Below are positions 1 to 9,554 of a stretch of 29,371 bases of DNA, piece by piece. Every line of letters begins with the position of its first letter. The stretch's first letter is position 1. This stretch comes from a virus: positions 1 through 29,371 of IMG/VR virus record IMGVR_UViG_3300000239_000014. One strand, written 5' to 3'. The translations under genes and the position numbers were made by a program. The notes beneath the pieces are model-generated. The model was not told the origin of the DNA, searched no databases, and saw only the letters and a list, made by a program, of their open reading frames with translations.

Positions 1-1
1 A

Positions 2-142
2 GATGTAACAGTAGTAGATTGGACTGAACAAAGACCAGTTGATGATATGATTACACAAGCAGAAAAAGAATTAGTAACAGCTGAAGCAAGAGTAGTATCA
101 TTAAAAGCAGACATTGTTGAATATAAAAAGATTAAGGGTTAA
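2..142 (+). CDS. C-terminal end of a truncated virion-type gene
   Basis: The window opens inside a rightward reading frame that stays open from base 2 to the TAA at 140-142, giving 46 residues. The tail is rich in Glu, Lys, Ala and Val and looks helical or coiled-coil (QAEKELVTAEARV). It ends two bases before the ATG of the next gene, as is usual for a late operon. The N-terminus lies outside the window, so no family can be assigned; a structural protein is inferred only from position. Confidence 0.6.
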   Translation, partial: DVTVVDWTEQRPVDDMITQAEKELVTAEARVVSLKADIVEYKKIKG

Positions 143-144
143 GT

Positions 145-501
145 ATGGCATTACCAGTAGTAGGTAATACTAATGTAGGATTGGCTTATAATGGTGCAGC
201 TTTATCAGAAGCGTGTGGATTAGAAGATACCGACCATACGGTAGGTGGAAATCAAATGACAAATATTAGTCTAAAAGGACTATGTACTGGAGTTTCAGGA
301 GATAGCAAGGTTTATTCTTTTGAAAGTGTAGGTGGTGCAGCAGACACTATGGATAACTATGGAGGTTCTAATAATCCATTACAATCTAGTGGTGGAACAG
401 CTATACCAGCAGCAGATGCTTTGAATATAGGCACTGCACCTTTTCATATGAGCCATTGTATAGGTGGACAACACGAAGAAGGTGGAGGTGGAGGTAGATG
501 A
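145..501 (+). CDS. Gly-rich hypothetical late protein
   Basis: This 118-residue protein starts with ATG two bases after the preceding stop and overlaps the next gene by four bases (ATGA). It is rich in Gly, Ser, Ala and Asn, has few charged residues, and ends in EEGGGGGR. Such composition is common in small tail or surface proteins of phages, but I recognise no family. No signal peptide or membrane segment is visible. A structural role is inferred from its place in the late cluster. Confidence 0.6.
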   Translation: MALPVVGNTNVGLAYNGAALSEACGLEDTDHTVGGNQMTNISLKGLCTGVSGDSKVYSFESVGGAADTMDNYGGSNNPLQSSGGTAIPAADALNIGTAPFHMSHCIGGQHEEGGGGGR

Positions 502-1142
502 AGGGTTATGCTGCAACTGCAACATATACAATTAAAGATGATTGTATTATAGATGAGAAACTAGGTTGGGATGTAATGTCAACTTGGGAAACACCTATAA
601 TGCAGAAACACGCTGATATGGTGTGTGCTAATGGTGGACATATATTAGAATTTGGATTTGGTATGGGTATTAGTGCTGGATTAATACAAGAGCACGATAT
701 TGAATCTCATACTATAGTTGAAATTAATGATGGAATATATGCTAATTTAGTAGAGTGGGCTAAAGATAAGCCTAATGTAATACCAGTTAAAGGTGACTGG
801 TACGATGATATACCTACAGATAAAAAGTATGATGGAGTATTTTATGATGGTTTTGGAGATATGTTAAATAAAAGACATTTTCCAAGTCGTATTATACAAC
901 ATTGTAAAGTAGGTACTATATTAACTTGGTATAGTAACTTCTTATCTGAAGAAAGTCAATATTCAGGAGAGCAGAAATATCATAAGAGACACGAGTTAGA
1001 GCAGTTCGATAGGACTGAAAGAATTACATACCAACAAGTAGAGCTTGAAATACCAGATAAAGCTAGAATAGATTGGTATTTAAAAGGTGAAGGTAATATT
1101 TATTACGCACCACAATTAATAATAGATAATAATGATTTATAG
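498..1142 (+). CDS. GAMT/RMT2-like SAM-dependent methyltransferase
   Basis: The 214-residue product is a class I Rossmann-fold methyltransferase most like guanidinoacetate N-methyltransferase (GAMT) and the arginine methyltransferase RMT2. Visible marks are WETPIMQ (30-36), SAM motif I LEFGFGMG (50-57), the acidic segment IVEINDG (73-79) whose Glu would bind the SAM ribose, VIPVKGDW (94-101), YDGVFYDGF (111-119), and YYAPQLI near the C-terminus, which matches the YYAFPQMI-type end of GAMT. Family members methylate guanidino groups; the substrate here is unknown and could be a small molecule or an arginine in a protein. It overlaps the previous gene by four bases and sits in the late cluster, unlike typical phage DNA methyltransferases. 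The class is confident; the GAMT assignment rests on remembered motif similarity. Confidence 0.82.
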   Translation: MKGYAATATYTIKDDCIIDEKLGWDVMSTWETPIMQKHADMVCANGGHILEFGFGMGISAGLIQEHDIESHTIVEINDGIYANLVEWAKDKPNVIPVKGDWYDDIPTDKKYDGVFYDGFGDMLNKRHFPSRIIQHCKVGTILTWYSNFLSEESQYSGEQKYHKRHELEQFDRTERITYQQVELEIPDKARIDWYLKGEGNIYYAPQLIIDNNDL

Positions 1143-1260
1143 AGATAAAATACTTGACATAAAGACTAATAATTTATTATTTTCTTATGGTGAGGTACAT
1201 ACAAATCATATTTGTAATGTTTTTACTTACAATAAAAGGAGAACCAATGAGCGTAGATAG
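1132..1260 (+). CDS. Possible 42-aa mini-protein
   Basis: An ATG overlapping the end of the methyltransferase opens a 42-codon frame that fills the otherwise empty stretch before the lysozyme-like gene and ends at a TAG just inside it. The product is basic near the C-terminus (YNKRRTNERR). I see no convincing ribosome binding site before the ATG, and the last codons also contain the ribosome binding site of the next gene. It may simply be an untranslated spacer. Confidence 0.25.
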   Translation: MIYRDKILDIKTNNLLFSYGEVHTNHICNVFTYNKRRTNERR

Positions 1261-1735
1261 TACTCAGATTAAAAATCTTATTAAAGATGTATGCGTTCAG
1301 TTAGGAGAAAAGTATGCGAAAGCTGAGGCTTTGGATATTGTCTATGCAACTGGACTTGTGGAGAGCAAGTACGAATACATTGAACAAATTGGAGCTGGTC
1401 CTGCTAGAAGTTTCTGGCAAGTGGAACCTGAAACAGCTGTCGACAATTGCAAGAACTTTATATCGGCTAGGCCTGAACTTATGCAAAGGGCTGCAGATAT
1501 TCTTGGAATTGACCCTTATCACTTTATTGACCCTCAGCCTGATAATTGGGATTGGATTCTTCGTACTAATATTGCTGCTGGTGTTTTGCACTGTAGGATT
1601 AAGTACTGGCGTGTACCAGAAGCTATCGAGCCTGGTCCCGAAGGATTAGCAAAGTATTGGAAACAACACTACAACACTGTTGAAGGTGCTGGTAGTGTAG
1701 AACATTTTTTATTATTAACAAAAGGAAAAATATAA
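1247..1735 (+). CDS. Lysozyme/transglycosylase-like virion protein
   Basis: From ATG 1247 the protein has 162 residues. The segment VYATGLVESKYEYI followed by GPARSFWQVEP resembles the lysozyme-fold pattern in which a catalytic Glu (in VES) is followed by a Gly/Ala-rich turn and a Q-V/I-E-P strand, as in transglycosylase-like phage virion proteins. I chose this start because AAAAGGAGA lies just before it; an upstream in-frame start at 1187 would add 20 hydrophobic residues but lacks a ribosome binding site. Its stop overlaps the next ATG (TAATG). The likely role is local opening of peptidoglycan during DNA entry rather than lysis, inferred from its place among virion genes. Fold confidence is moderate. 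Confidence 0.6.
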   Translation: MSVDSTQIKNLIKDVCVQLGEKYAKAEALDIVYATGLVESKYEYIEQIGAGPARSFWQVEPETAVDNCKNFISARPELMQRAADILGIDPYHFIDPQPDNWDWILRTNIAAGVLHCRIKYWRVPEAIEPGPEGLAKYWKQHYNTVEGAGSVEHFLLLTKGKI

Positions 1736-2403
1736 TGGCAACATTATCACAAATATTAGCTGGATTAAGAGCAGACCAACAGCTAGGTCAAAAAGAAACA
1801 CTAGGAATGTTAGGTAGCTCTATCTTTGAATCAGAGAAATCTATAAAAGAAGGAAGTAGGGCATATCAAGAAGCAGCAGATGATGTAGGACTAGACATTC
1901 AAGACTATGGAGAGAAGGGAGCAAAGATTGATACTTTACAAACTTTAGGTAGTATTATTCCGGGAGCAGCAGTTCCTTTAGCTATCTTAGGATTTGGTGC
2001 TAGAAGAGCTAGAAAAAAACCTAAATTTACTTTTGATATAAATAAGGCGGCTCCAGGATTTGAAGATAGACTATTTGCAGACCAAGCAGGAAAAGACTTA
2101 CTTTCATCTATACAAGGGACTAGAGATATTGTATCGCAAGCATTAAAAGGTTCTTTCTTTAATGATTTAGTTTCAACAGCTACTAGTTTATATGGAGGAT
2201 ATCAAGCAGCAGAATTAGCTGGAACTGTTTCTGAGGGAACTTCGTTTATGGATTTTTTAAGAAATCAAGCTAAAGAGACTGATAAAGCTCCAGTAGTTGA
2301 TGCTACTAGAAATATTTTTAACAATGATAGTTTTAATACATTTAGAAGCAATAATTATGGTTTAGGAGATAGAAGTTTATACAATATAGGGATAGAAGAA
2401 TAA
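1735..2403 (+). CDS. Putative internal virion protein, unrecognised
   Basis: This 222-residue protein starts within the stop of the lysozyme-like gene and ends within the start of the next, so the three are probably translationally coupled. It has a helical, Gln/Glu-rich N-terminal third, a short hydrophobic patch (LGSIIPGAAVPLAILGFGARRARKK, about residues 71-95) followed by a basic cluster, and a polar C-terminus. The hydrophobic-plus-basic segment could contact membrane, as expected of ejected internal virion proteins, but no family is recognised. Confidence 0.6.
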   Translation: MATLSQILAGLRADQQLGQKETLGMLGSSIFESEKSIKEGSRAYQEAADDVGLDIQDYGEKGAKIDTLQTLGSIIPGAAVPLAILGFGARRARKKPKFTFDINKAAPGFEDRLFADQAGKDLLSSIQGTRDIVSQALKGSFFNDLVSTATSLYGGYQAAELAGTVSEGTSFMDFLRNQAKETDKAPVVDATRNIFNNDSFNTFRSNNYGLGDRSLYNIGIEE

Positions 2404-3068
2404 TGGCTATAGAATATAAAACATTAGAACAATTATTAGAAGAAAGAGGTCTTTCTATGGACGCTCTTAAAGACCCTGGTCAAAGATTTGGCTATGGTTC
2501 TGGTGGAGAGTATGGACAATTCTTTTCTCCTTTTGACATAGAAGGGTATCAAGAAGGTATACAGTCCTTAAAAGGATTGGAGTCTTCTTTAATGGGAGGC
2601 ATTGAACAACAGTTTGGATTCCAAGCGGGAAGACAAAGAACTGGATTACAGTCTGAGCTTCAGAAAATACAACAAGCTGGAAAGCCTAGCGGTCTTACTG
2701 GTGGAGCTCAAGATAGATTGATGAGCATGGCAAGACAAGCTGGAAGTGAATCATATGGAGACTTAGCAAGACAAACTTCTCAAAAAAGAACTGCTACTCA
2801 AGAACAGTTAGGTAGTCAGTATGGTGCATTACAAGGTATGTTTACATCTTTCTTAGGAGATTCAACAACAAGAGCATTACAAATTACTCAAGCAGACCCA
2901 ACGGGTGGGAATCAAGGAAGGCTTGTTACAGCACAAGACATAGAATCTTTTAATTCTAGATTAGGGATGGGAGATAGAATGAGTTTTAATGCTGCTGCCC
3001 AAGGTTTAATAGGGCAAGACTATCAACAATTAATTGACTTATATGGAGATTACGCACAAAATGGCTAG
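2403..3068 (+). CDS. Gln/Gly-rich virion-type protein, unrecognised
   Basis: The 221-residue product begins with a short charged helix (EYKTLEQLLEERG) and continues as a low-complexity region rich in Gln, Gly, Ser and Arg, with repeated helix-type pieces such as RQTSQKRTATQEQLGSQYG. No signal peptide, membrane segment or catalytic motif is seen. It overlaps its upstream neighbour by one base and its downstream neighbour by a few bases. Position and composition suggest a virion component between the lysozyme-like protein and the very large protein. Confidence 0.6.
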   Translation: MAIEYKTLEQLLEERGLSMDALKDPGQRFGYGSGGEYGQFFSPFDIEGYQEGIQSLKGLESSLMGGIEQQFGFQAGRQRTGLQSELQKIQQAGKPSGLTGGAQDRLMSMARQAGSESYGDLARQTSQKRTATQEQLGSQYGALQGMFTSFLGDSTTRALQITQADPTGGNQGRLVTAQDIESFNSRLGMGDRMSFNAAAQGLIGQDYQQLIDLYGDYAQNG

Positions 3069-4158
3069 AACAGTTATAAACCCAACATTATCAAAATCTT
3101 TAGGACAAACAGCTCTTGAGAAAGCTATGGATACTTTAAAAGATATTACTACAGAAAACGCAAAAAATAAAAGACAAAGTGAGTTGATTAAATATAATAA
3201 AAATAAAGATGCTAAAGACCTTCTTGTTAAACAACAAGAAAATAGTGTTAAAATGGAATCAAGTTTTAACAAAGATTACTTTGTAGATATAAGAACTGAA
3301 ATAGAAAAAGGAACCATGCAAGGTTATAATAATGCAGAAGCACTTCTTGGAATAAGAGATGATGGTTCTTCTATATATGACATAAGACGAGATAGAATGG
3401 TGGGAGAAACCAATAAAGATTTATATAAAGACTCTAAGGGTTGGATGGATGTTATAAATAAAGGTAGAGGTGCATTGAAAGAAATATCTTCTGACCTTGC
3501 TATTACAGCAGATATATCACAACCTATATCAGAGCATAAAAATGCAATTGCTAGAACACTTAGAAGAGTAAAAAATGGATTGCAACCTTATTCAGATTTT
3601 GAAAAAATGATGAATATGTATAAAAAGAATGGCTTATCCGATGAGTTAGGATTTGATGATAAAGAAATAGGAGGATTAACTGCATCTACAATTAATTCTA
3701 GTATGAAATCTCTTTACAAAGTTATGGGAGATTATGAGAGAGTTAACGCTCCTACTTCAGACAACTTAGAAACATTTATAAACTTACAACCAGCAGGTTC
3801 ATACAGTTATGATGAGAGTAGATATGAGAAAGCGTCTGTAGACTTTAAAAAAGTTTCTACTGAAAATGCAAAAGAAGCATTAAGACAGATAAAATCTACT
3901 ATACTACTTAGAGAACCAGGAGAGCAAACATTCTTTCAACAAGTTGGTCCTTATAGAAAACAAGAGATTGTTAATACTATTGGAGGGTTAATTATTGAAT
4001 CAAACCCTGAGCTATCTAAATTATCTAGAGAAAAATTAGCCGAAGCCTTAAATAAAGATAAAAATATAAAATATATGTCAGAGCAATTTTTAGAATACAT
4101 TGGCCCTGAATACCAAGAATTTATAACAACAGCTAACTATAATTTACTAGGCATATAA
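3061..4158 (+). CDS. Helical virion-type protein, unrecognised
   Basis: The 365-residue product is predominantly helical and charged, with a Lys/Asn/Glu-rich N-terminal region that looks coiled-coil (about residues 18-65). I place the start at ATG 3061, giving an eight-base overlap with the preceding gene (ATGGCTAG); in-frame starts at 3043 and 3034 exist and neither has a clearly better ribosome binding site. The C-terminus has another charged helical stretch. No motif identifies a function. It lies immediately before the 1572-aa gene with one base between, so co-assembly is plausible but unproven. Confidence 0.55.
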   Translation: MARTVINPTLSKSLGQTALEKAMDTLKDITTENAKNKRQSELIKYNKNKDAKDLLVKQQENSVKMESSFNKDYFVDIRTEIEKGTMQGYNNAEALLGIRDDGSSIYDIRRDRMVGETNKDLYKDSKGWMDVINKGRGALKEISSDLAITADISQPISEHKNAIARTLRRVKNGLQPYSDFEKMMNMYKKNGLSDELGFDDKEIGGLTASTINSSMKSLYKVMGDYERVNAPTSDNLETFINLQPAGSYSYDESRYEKASVDFKKVSTENAKEALRQIKSTILLREPGEQTFFQQVGPYRKQEIVNTIGGLIIESNPELSKLSREKLAEALNKDKNIKYMSEQFLEYIGPEYQEFITTANYNLLGI

Positions 4159-4159
4159 T

Positions 4160-7100
4160 ATGTCAGAACAAGACAAAAAACCAGATTTTTCAGCTGGGTT
4201 AGGACTTCCTAAAAAACAGGAAGTAACCATACCTGATACTTTATCACTTAACTTTTCAGCTGGAGTTTCCCCGACTCCTACGGAAGTAGATACATATAAA
4301 TCTATAGATGATTTAACCCCTATAGACCTTGCTTCAAAATCTAAAGATGAACGCATAGGAGAGTTTTGGGATAAGTACTTACCTGACGTTTTAAAAGAAG
4401 GATATAACAACAGCATAGATGGTATTGCTAAAGAAATATTAACAGGTAACAAAAGATTTGGAGTTCCAAATAGAGATGTTGTTGATAGAGGTATTATGTA
4501 TGATATAGGCGTAGCGGCATCGTCTTTTCTTTTACCTACCCCTTCAAATATTGCAACATTAGGATTGGGTGCTGGTGCTGGTAAAGTAGCACAAATTGCG
4601 GGTGGAAGAAAAGCAACTGAATTTATAGCAAATACAATGATAAAAAAAGGGTTTATGTCAAAGGGTTCTAAAAAAGAATTTGTAGACAATGTTTCTAGAA
4701 TAGCTTTTACAGAAGCGGGTGCATTTGGAGCACAGGAAGGATTTTATACAGGAGCAGCTGAAATGAGAGATGCTGTAATAAATTCTGAATTTGATATATC
4801 TAAGTATCAAAAGATTAAAGATAAAAATAAAAGATATTTAGCAATAATGTCTGACATTGGAAAACAGTCTGACCCACTAGATTACTTGAGAGGTTATGGA
4901 GTTGGTGTTATAGGAGGAGCTGGTTTTGGTACTGCTAAATACGCTGGCACGGCTAATAAAGGAATTCTACTAAGCGGTAGAGCTAAAGGAAAATCTAGAG
5001 GAATTGAATCTGGAATTGCTGGAGAAATTGGAGCAATAATGGCTTCATCTGGACTTATATATGAAAGAGATTTTGATGCAGAACAAAATAGTCCTTTTAT
5101 GCAAAATTTTGTTCTAGCAGCAGGTATTGCATCTGCAGCTGGATTACCTAGAAGTACATTTAACTCTTTAAGAGCTTCTTATAAAAAAGGTAAAAGTATA
5201 CCTTTAACAGAGGTTGATGGAAAAATACTAAGAGGTTTAAATTGGGATGAAATATCAGAAATTATACCCGAATCTGTTGAGCTCCAAAGATATTTAAGAC
5301 AAGGTTCAGATGTGTTCAAAAGAGTATCAGAGCCTTTAATTAGGTTGACAGGAAGAAAAGGAGACCCTAAAATAACAGAACAGGTTTCTTTATCGATAAA
5401 AGATTTAAATAAAAAAAGATTACCTGCTGGTATGGCAAGTGGACCTTATGCTAACGTAGAAATAGTTGGCTCACCTGTAAAAACAGGAGGAAAGAAAGGT
5501 AAGATAACTGTAGAAACTAGAGCACCGGAACCTATTCCTACAAGCCTTGATGCAAAGATAGATAGAAAGAGCCTGGAAGTTACAGAAACTGGAGCTAAGT
5601 TTAATGTAAAGATTGGAAGAAATACATACGCTTTAGATGAAGTAAACTCAGAATTGTTTTTAAAGAATTATACCTCACAACCTACATTAGCTAAAAATTT
5701 AAAAGATAAAAACAGAGGTTATTTTGCTTTAACATTAGAAAGAAGAAGAGCTTTAAGACAACTTAGAGCCGACTCTAATGCCGGTAAAAATGGATTAGAA
5801 GAAGGAGATTATATAAGAGCTATAGAAAATACAGCTAATGAATATAATATTGAAAAATGGAGCAACTTAAAAGAACCTCCTAAGATAAAAGATATGACCG
5901 ACGTTGAACTTAGATTAGTAACAGAACAGTTTGGAGACATACAGTTTATTAAAAATCATGAAAATTTTATAAGAGATGAATTTGGTTCTGTAATAGATGA
6001 TATAACTGGAGTAGCAGGAGAATCTATTATTGTAAACTTTGGAAAAACATTAGTTGGTAGTTTAGGAAGTGATTTAAAAAGTCCTGCAGCTAGGACAGCT
6101 GTTAGACTTCTTTCTAAGTTAGATAGAAATATTGTTACTGCTGCTACTACAAGAATAACAGATTTACAAAAAGCAATTGGTATGGATACAGCTGTACTTA
6201 GTATGAGAAAAGTTCTTCCTAGATTCATGACAGGATATAATCCATTCAGAAATCAGAATATGGAAAATTGGATTGTTGGAAATAAAGTAGAACTTAGTAA
6301 TGGAAAAACAATACCTTCCGGTTTTGATGAATATAGATTGTTAGATGCAAATCCTAAGCACCTAATTACAATGAAATCTAATGCTACTAAAATGATTAAA
6401 AAAGGAAACCTAACAGATAAAGAAGTTTCTTTCTTACAAAGAAGAATAAAAACAGTAGAGCAGATAAAAACCATAATGGATGAGACTTACGACGATGCTA
6501 TAAAAGCAAAGATAAAGGTTGCTGGAAGAAAAGAATGGTACATGCCTTTTGTTATAAGTAAACCTATAAGAGATACTATTTATACTGAAACACTTTCCTT
6601 GAACGAAAAAATATCGAAACTTACTAGAGGAGACTTATCCCTAGACCCCGAAGTTGCTCTTAGGAATGCAGACGAAGCAACAAAAACAAAAATAAAGAAA
6701 AGCGTAGAAGACTTTGTTACTAAATTAGTCAAGTCTAATGACCCTAATAAAAAAGCTGTTGGAGAAATTTTTACTGAAACAAGAAGGATTTTAGATAGAA
6801 AAGGTTCTGTTTTATCAGACGTACCTGAGTATGATGTTTGGGCTGCTGTAAATGCTAATATATATACAGATGGATTTAAAGTATACGCTCCTCTTGAAAA
6901 ATCTAGAAAAGTAGTGGGTTCTGCTGGAACTATAGATATTGTAGCTGGACTTGTTGAGTCTAAGTCTAAGATGTTAGACAAAAACTTATTAACTCTTTTT
7001 ACAGACTATATAAATGGTTCTACAAAACGTATTGAACTATCAAAAACATTTATGCCAGACGGAGCATTTTTAGATAAATTAATTTCTAGAATACCGGAAG

Positions 7101-8878
7101 GAGCAGAGATGTCTGGAATTGGTGCTGCTATAGGAAGAAGGTTAGGAAAAAATTCTTTAAACAAAAAAACAGGAAGTGCTGATGTACCTGAGTTTATATT
7201 TAAGGAAAGAGATGCTGTTAGGTTGGTAAAAGAATCTATAACTGGTGAAGATGCTCTTACTAGACAAGGATTATTATCAAACGGACTTTATGCTGCTTCG
7301 GAATTTGAAATGTTAAGTAAAATATCTTTAGGTACAGCTACCATACCAAACATGACTCAGGCTTTTATATCTACAATACCTCAGTTGGGAGTAGGTTCTG
7401 TTGTAAGAGGATTAACTAATTACGTATTTAACCCTCAGGTTAGAGACATGGTAAAACAATCCGGAGTTACAGCTCTTTCTTTGTTTGATGAAATTTTAGG
7501 AGGTAGTAGAGCTTTACAGATTGGTCAAGCTAGGTTAATAAAATTTTCAGACCCTACTCAAGCTTTTATAAAAACTTTTAAAGGTGAAATGGGATTAAAA
7601 GATTGGTATACAATGGCAAAAGATTTTGCAGCAAAACCATTTATGGCAATTAATTTATTTAATAAAATGCAAGCTGGAGCTGCTGCTGAAGATTATATTA
7701 GAAAGCTAGTGATGATGTATGATGGAAAGATGGGGCTGGCTCAAAATTTAGAAGTTACTGCTACAATGCCTTTAATAAATAGAAAAGCTTATGCTAAGAA
7801 TAAATTAAAAAACACATTTGGAATAGATGCAGATGAAGCTTTGAAATATAAGAAATCTATTATAGATAGAACTTATAATCCCGCAAATGCTGGAGAAGCT
7901 CAAATGAAAAAAAAGATTTTAAGAGGTATGGAATCATATGCCAGTGACTCTCAACAAGGAAGAAACTTTGATAAAGATGCATTAGCTTTAAATGATTCTT
8001 ATTTTAAACCTTTTACGCTGTTTAAAAGATTCCCTATAAGACAATCTAAATATGCTCTTAAAATAGTTCAAGATGAAATGGCTAATGGAAATATATTATC
8101 TCCTCTTTATTTAGCAGCTAGTGGTGCTATTGGTGGCTCTATATCTTTAAAAGCTAGAGCAGATTTATTAAAATATATGTCAGGAGACTTGAGGTTTAAT
8201 AGCGAGGAAGAAAGAACTAAATACGTTCAATTGGGAACAGGAAAAGAAATTGCTTCTGCAATGGCTGCCGGAGGAGTTTTAGGTGCCTATGGAGATATAG
8301 TGGATAACAATGAACCTTTCAATGCTATATCTTTTTTAGTTAAACCCGTACTTCTTGATGACGCTGAAAGAATAGGAACTGTAGCACTAAATAGTATATT
8401 GAACTTTGCTACCAATGAACATGATTTAAATATACAGACTAGAAAAAATATGATAAAATTAGGACCTACTTTTGGAAGTATGATAAATGCATCACTATCT
8501 TGGTATGCATATAAAGGAGACCTTCCTGAATTTTTGGGAGGAGAAGGCAAGCCACCACCTAAACTATATAGAGACAATGCGGAAACCAGAAGAGGTTATG
8601 TATTCCAAGAGATACAAAGAATAATTCTTCTTGGCACTGGCCCAGGAACAGCTAAGTATGAAGACAATGCAGAAGCAGCTGCTAAGTTAGCTTCAGACTG
8701 GAATAAGTCTCAATACGTAAAAGATATCCCAGCTCTTGCAATTAATCCGTATGAAAATTCATTAAGGAATCCTTTTAATTCAAAATCCTTAAATAAAAAA
8801 TTTGTAAAAGAAGTGAATAAAAACAGAGAATATTACGAAGATAAAGACTTCGACATAACACAATACTTAGAGGACTAA
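4160..8878 (+). CDS. Very large (1572 aa) internal-virion-type protein
   Basis: At 4.7 kb this is the largest gene in the window. The N-terminus is polar and repeats FSAG twice (about residues 10 and 32). Residues about 115-330 contain several Gly/Ala-rich hydrophobic segments (for example GVGVIGGAGFGTAKYAG and NFVLAAGIASAAGLP) that could insert in membrane; the central and C-terminal parts are long charged helices, with another Gly/Ala-rich stretch near residues 1310-1390. This combination of huge size, hydrophobic patches and helices resembles the large internal virion or ejection proteins of podoviruses, which form a DNA conduit through the cell envelope. I see no catalytic motif. Position after the lysozyme-like gene supports the role, but homology is not established. 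Confidence 0.6.
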   Translation: MSEQDKKPDFSAGLGLPKKQEVTIPDTLSLNFSAGVSPTPTEVDTYKSIDDLTPIDLASKSKDERIGEFWDKYLPDVLKEGYNNSIDGIAKEILTGNKRFGVPNRDVVDRGIMYDIGVAASSFLLPTPSNIATLGLGAGAGKVAQIAGGRKATEFIANTMIKKGFMSKGSKKEFVDNVSRIAFTEAGAFGAQEGFYTGAAEMRDAVINSEFDISKYQKIKDKNKRYLAIMSDIGKQSDPLDYLRGYGVGVIGGAGFGTAKYAGTANKGILLSGRAKGKSRGIESGIAGEIGAIMASSGLIYERDFDAEQNSPFMQNFVLAAGIASAAGLPRSTFNSLRASYKKGKSIPLTEVDGKILRGLNWDEISEIIPESVELQRYLRQGSDVFKRVSEPLIRLTGRKGDPKITEQVSLSIKDLNKKRLPAGMASGPYANVEIVGSPVKTGGKKGKITVETRAPEPIPTSLDAKIDRKSLEVTETGAKFNVKIGRNTYALDEVNSELFLKNYTSQPTLAKNLKDKNRGYFALTLERRRALRQLRADSNAGKNGLEEGDYIRAIENTANEYNIEKWSNLKEPPKIKDMTDVELRLVTEQFGDIQFIKNHENFIRDEFGSVIDDITGVAGESIIVNFGKTLVGSLGSDLKSPAARTAVRLLSKLDRNIVTAATTRITDLQKAIGMDTAVLSMRKVLPRFMTGYNPFRNQNMENWIVGNKVELSNGKTIPSGFDEYRLLDANPKHLITMKSNATKMIKKGNLTDKEVSFLQRRIKTVEQIKTIMDETYDDAIKAKIKVAGRKEWYMPFVISKPIRDTIYTETLSLNEKISKLTRGDLSLDPEVALRNADEATKTKIKKSVEDFVTKLVKSNDPNKKAVGEIFTETRRILDRKGSVLSDVPEYDVWAAVNANIYTDGFKVYAPLEKSRKVVGSAGTIDIVAGLVESKSKMLDKNLLTLFTDYINGSTKRIELSKTFMPDGAFLDKLISRIPEGAEMSGIGAAIGRRLGKNSLNKKTGSADVPEFIFKERDAVRLVKESITGEDALTRQGLLSNGLYAASEFEMLSKISLGTATIPNMTQAFISTIPQLGVGSVVRGLTNYVFNPQVRDMVKQSGVTALSLFDEILGGSRALQIGQARLIKFSDPTQAFIKTFKGEMGLKDWYTMAKDFAAKPFMAINLFNKMQAGAAAEDYIRKLVMMYDGKMGLAQNLEVTATMPLINRKAYAKNKLKNTFGIDADEALKYKKSIIDRTYNPANAGEAQMKKKILRGMESYASDSQQGRNFDKDALALNDSYFKPFTLFKRFPIRQSKYALKIVQDEMANGNILSPLYLAASGAIGGSISLKARADLLKYMSGDLRFNSEEERTKYVQLGTGKEIASAMAAGGVLGAYGDIVDNNEPFNAISFLVKPVLLDDAERIGTVALNSILNFATNEHDLNIQTRKNMIKLGPTFGSMINASLSWYAYKGDLPEFLGGEGKPPPKLYRDNAETRRGYVFQEIQRIILLGTGPGTAKYEDNAEAAAKLASDWNKSQYVKDIPALAINPYENSLRNPFNSKSLNKKFVKEVNKNREYYEDKDFDITQYLED

Positions 8879-8882
8879 GACT

Positions 8883-9554
8883 ATGAAAAGTGAAGACATG
8901 AACAATAAAACATTAATGGACTATTTCGGAGAAAAGAGTGCAGAATTTGATTCTTCTGGAAGAGTATCTCCAGAGGAAATGGAACAACTAGAACAAATAC
9001 TTATGGGTTTAGTAGACCCAGGAAAGAAGCTTAAGCTTGCTGGAACTGCAGCAAAAAGAAGTGGTAAGACCCTTATGAGAATCTTTGACGAATTGATGGG
9101 TAGAGGAGCTAAGCAAGCTGACGACTTAGTCGCTAGAAAACCTATTGATACATCTTATATAACAGGAAAGAATCCGAACGCAGTAACCATGCAGGACGTT
9201 TTAAAAGGAAGTCAGAAATCTTTAAATATGCCAGCTTTTGAAAGAGAAGCTTTAGGTTTAGTTAAAAGAGTTTCTGTTGGAAAGAGTACTGCTAAAGGAT
9301 TATCTAAAAAACAATTGCTTGAAAATTCAATTAAATCGAATGAGTCTCAAATAGCTAAACTGCTATACAACCAAGACAGAAGTTTGACAGGTACGATATA
9401 CGACATATCTAAAAGAGGAAGAGATTTTCTTCCAGCTATAACAAAGAAACAAGGTTTAGCTGGTCCTGGAATGCCAACCTATAGAGCTCAAAGCGACATA
9501 ATGAAGATTTTAGAATCAATATCTAAAACTCTTAGCAAGGGTCCTTTTGATTAA
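8883..9554 (+). CDS. Hypothetical late protein
   Basis: This 223-residue protein follows the giant gene by four bases. It is basic and helical, with an acidic segment near residues 25-45 (SPEEMEQLEQILMGL) and many Lys and Ser later. The middle contains MQDVLKGSQKSLN, and the next protein contains LSDVLKGADNFLF near its own N-terminus, so the two may share a short docking motif. No enzymatic signature is visible. Function is unknown; a virion or assembly role is inferred from the operon. Confidence 0.55.
   Translation: MKSEDMNNKTLMDYFGEKSAEFDSSGRVSPEEMEQLEQILMGLVDPGKKLKLAGTAAKRSGKTLMRIFDELMGRGAKQADDLVARKPIDTSYITGKNPNAVTMQDVLKGSQKSLNMPAFEREALGLVKRVSVGKSTAKGLSKKQLLENSIKSNESQIAKLLYNQDRSLTGTIYDISKRGRDFLPAITKKQGLAGPGMPTYRAQSDIMKILESISKTLSKGPFD

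Noticed and set aside
1187-1246. Upstream start giving the lysozyme-like protein a hydrophobic leader
   Set aside because: AAAAGGAGA is correctly placed for ATG 1247 and no ribosome binding site precedes 1187, so the leader is probably untranslated.
4147-4689. 180-codon leftward frame opposite the giant gene
   Set aside because: It lies wholly against a strong rightward gene, has low-complexity hydrophobic content and no ribosome binding site; a shadow frame.
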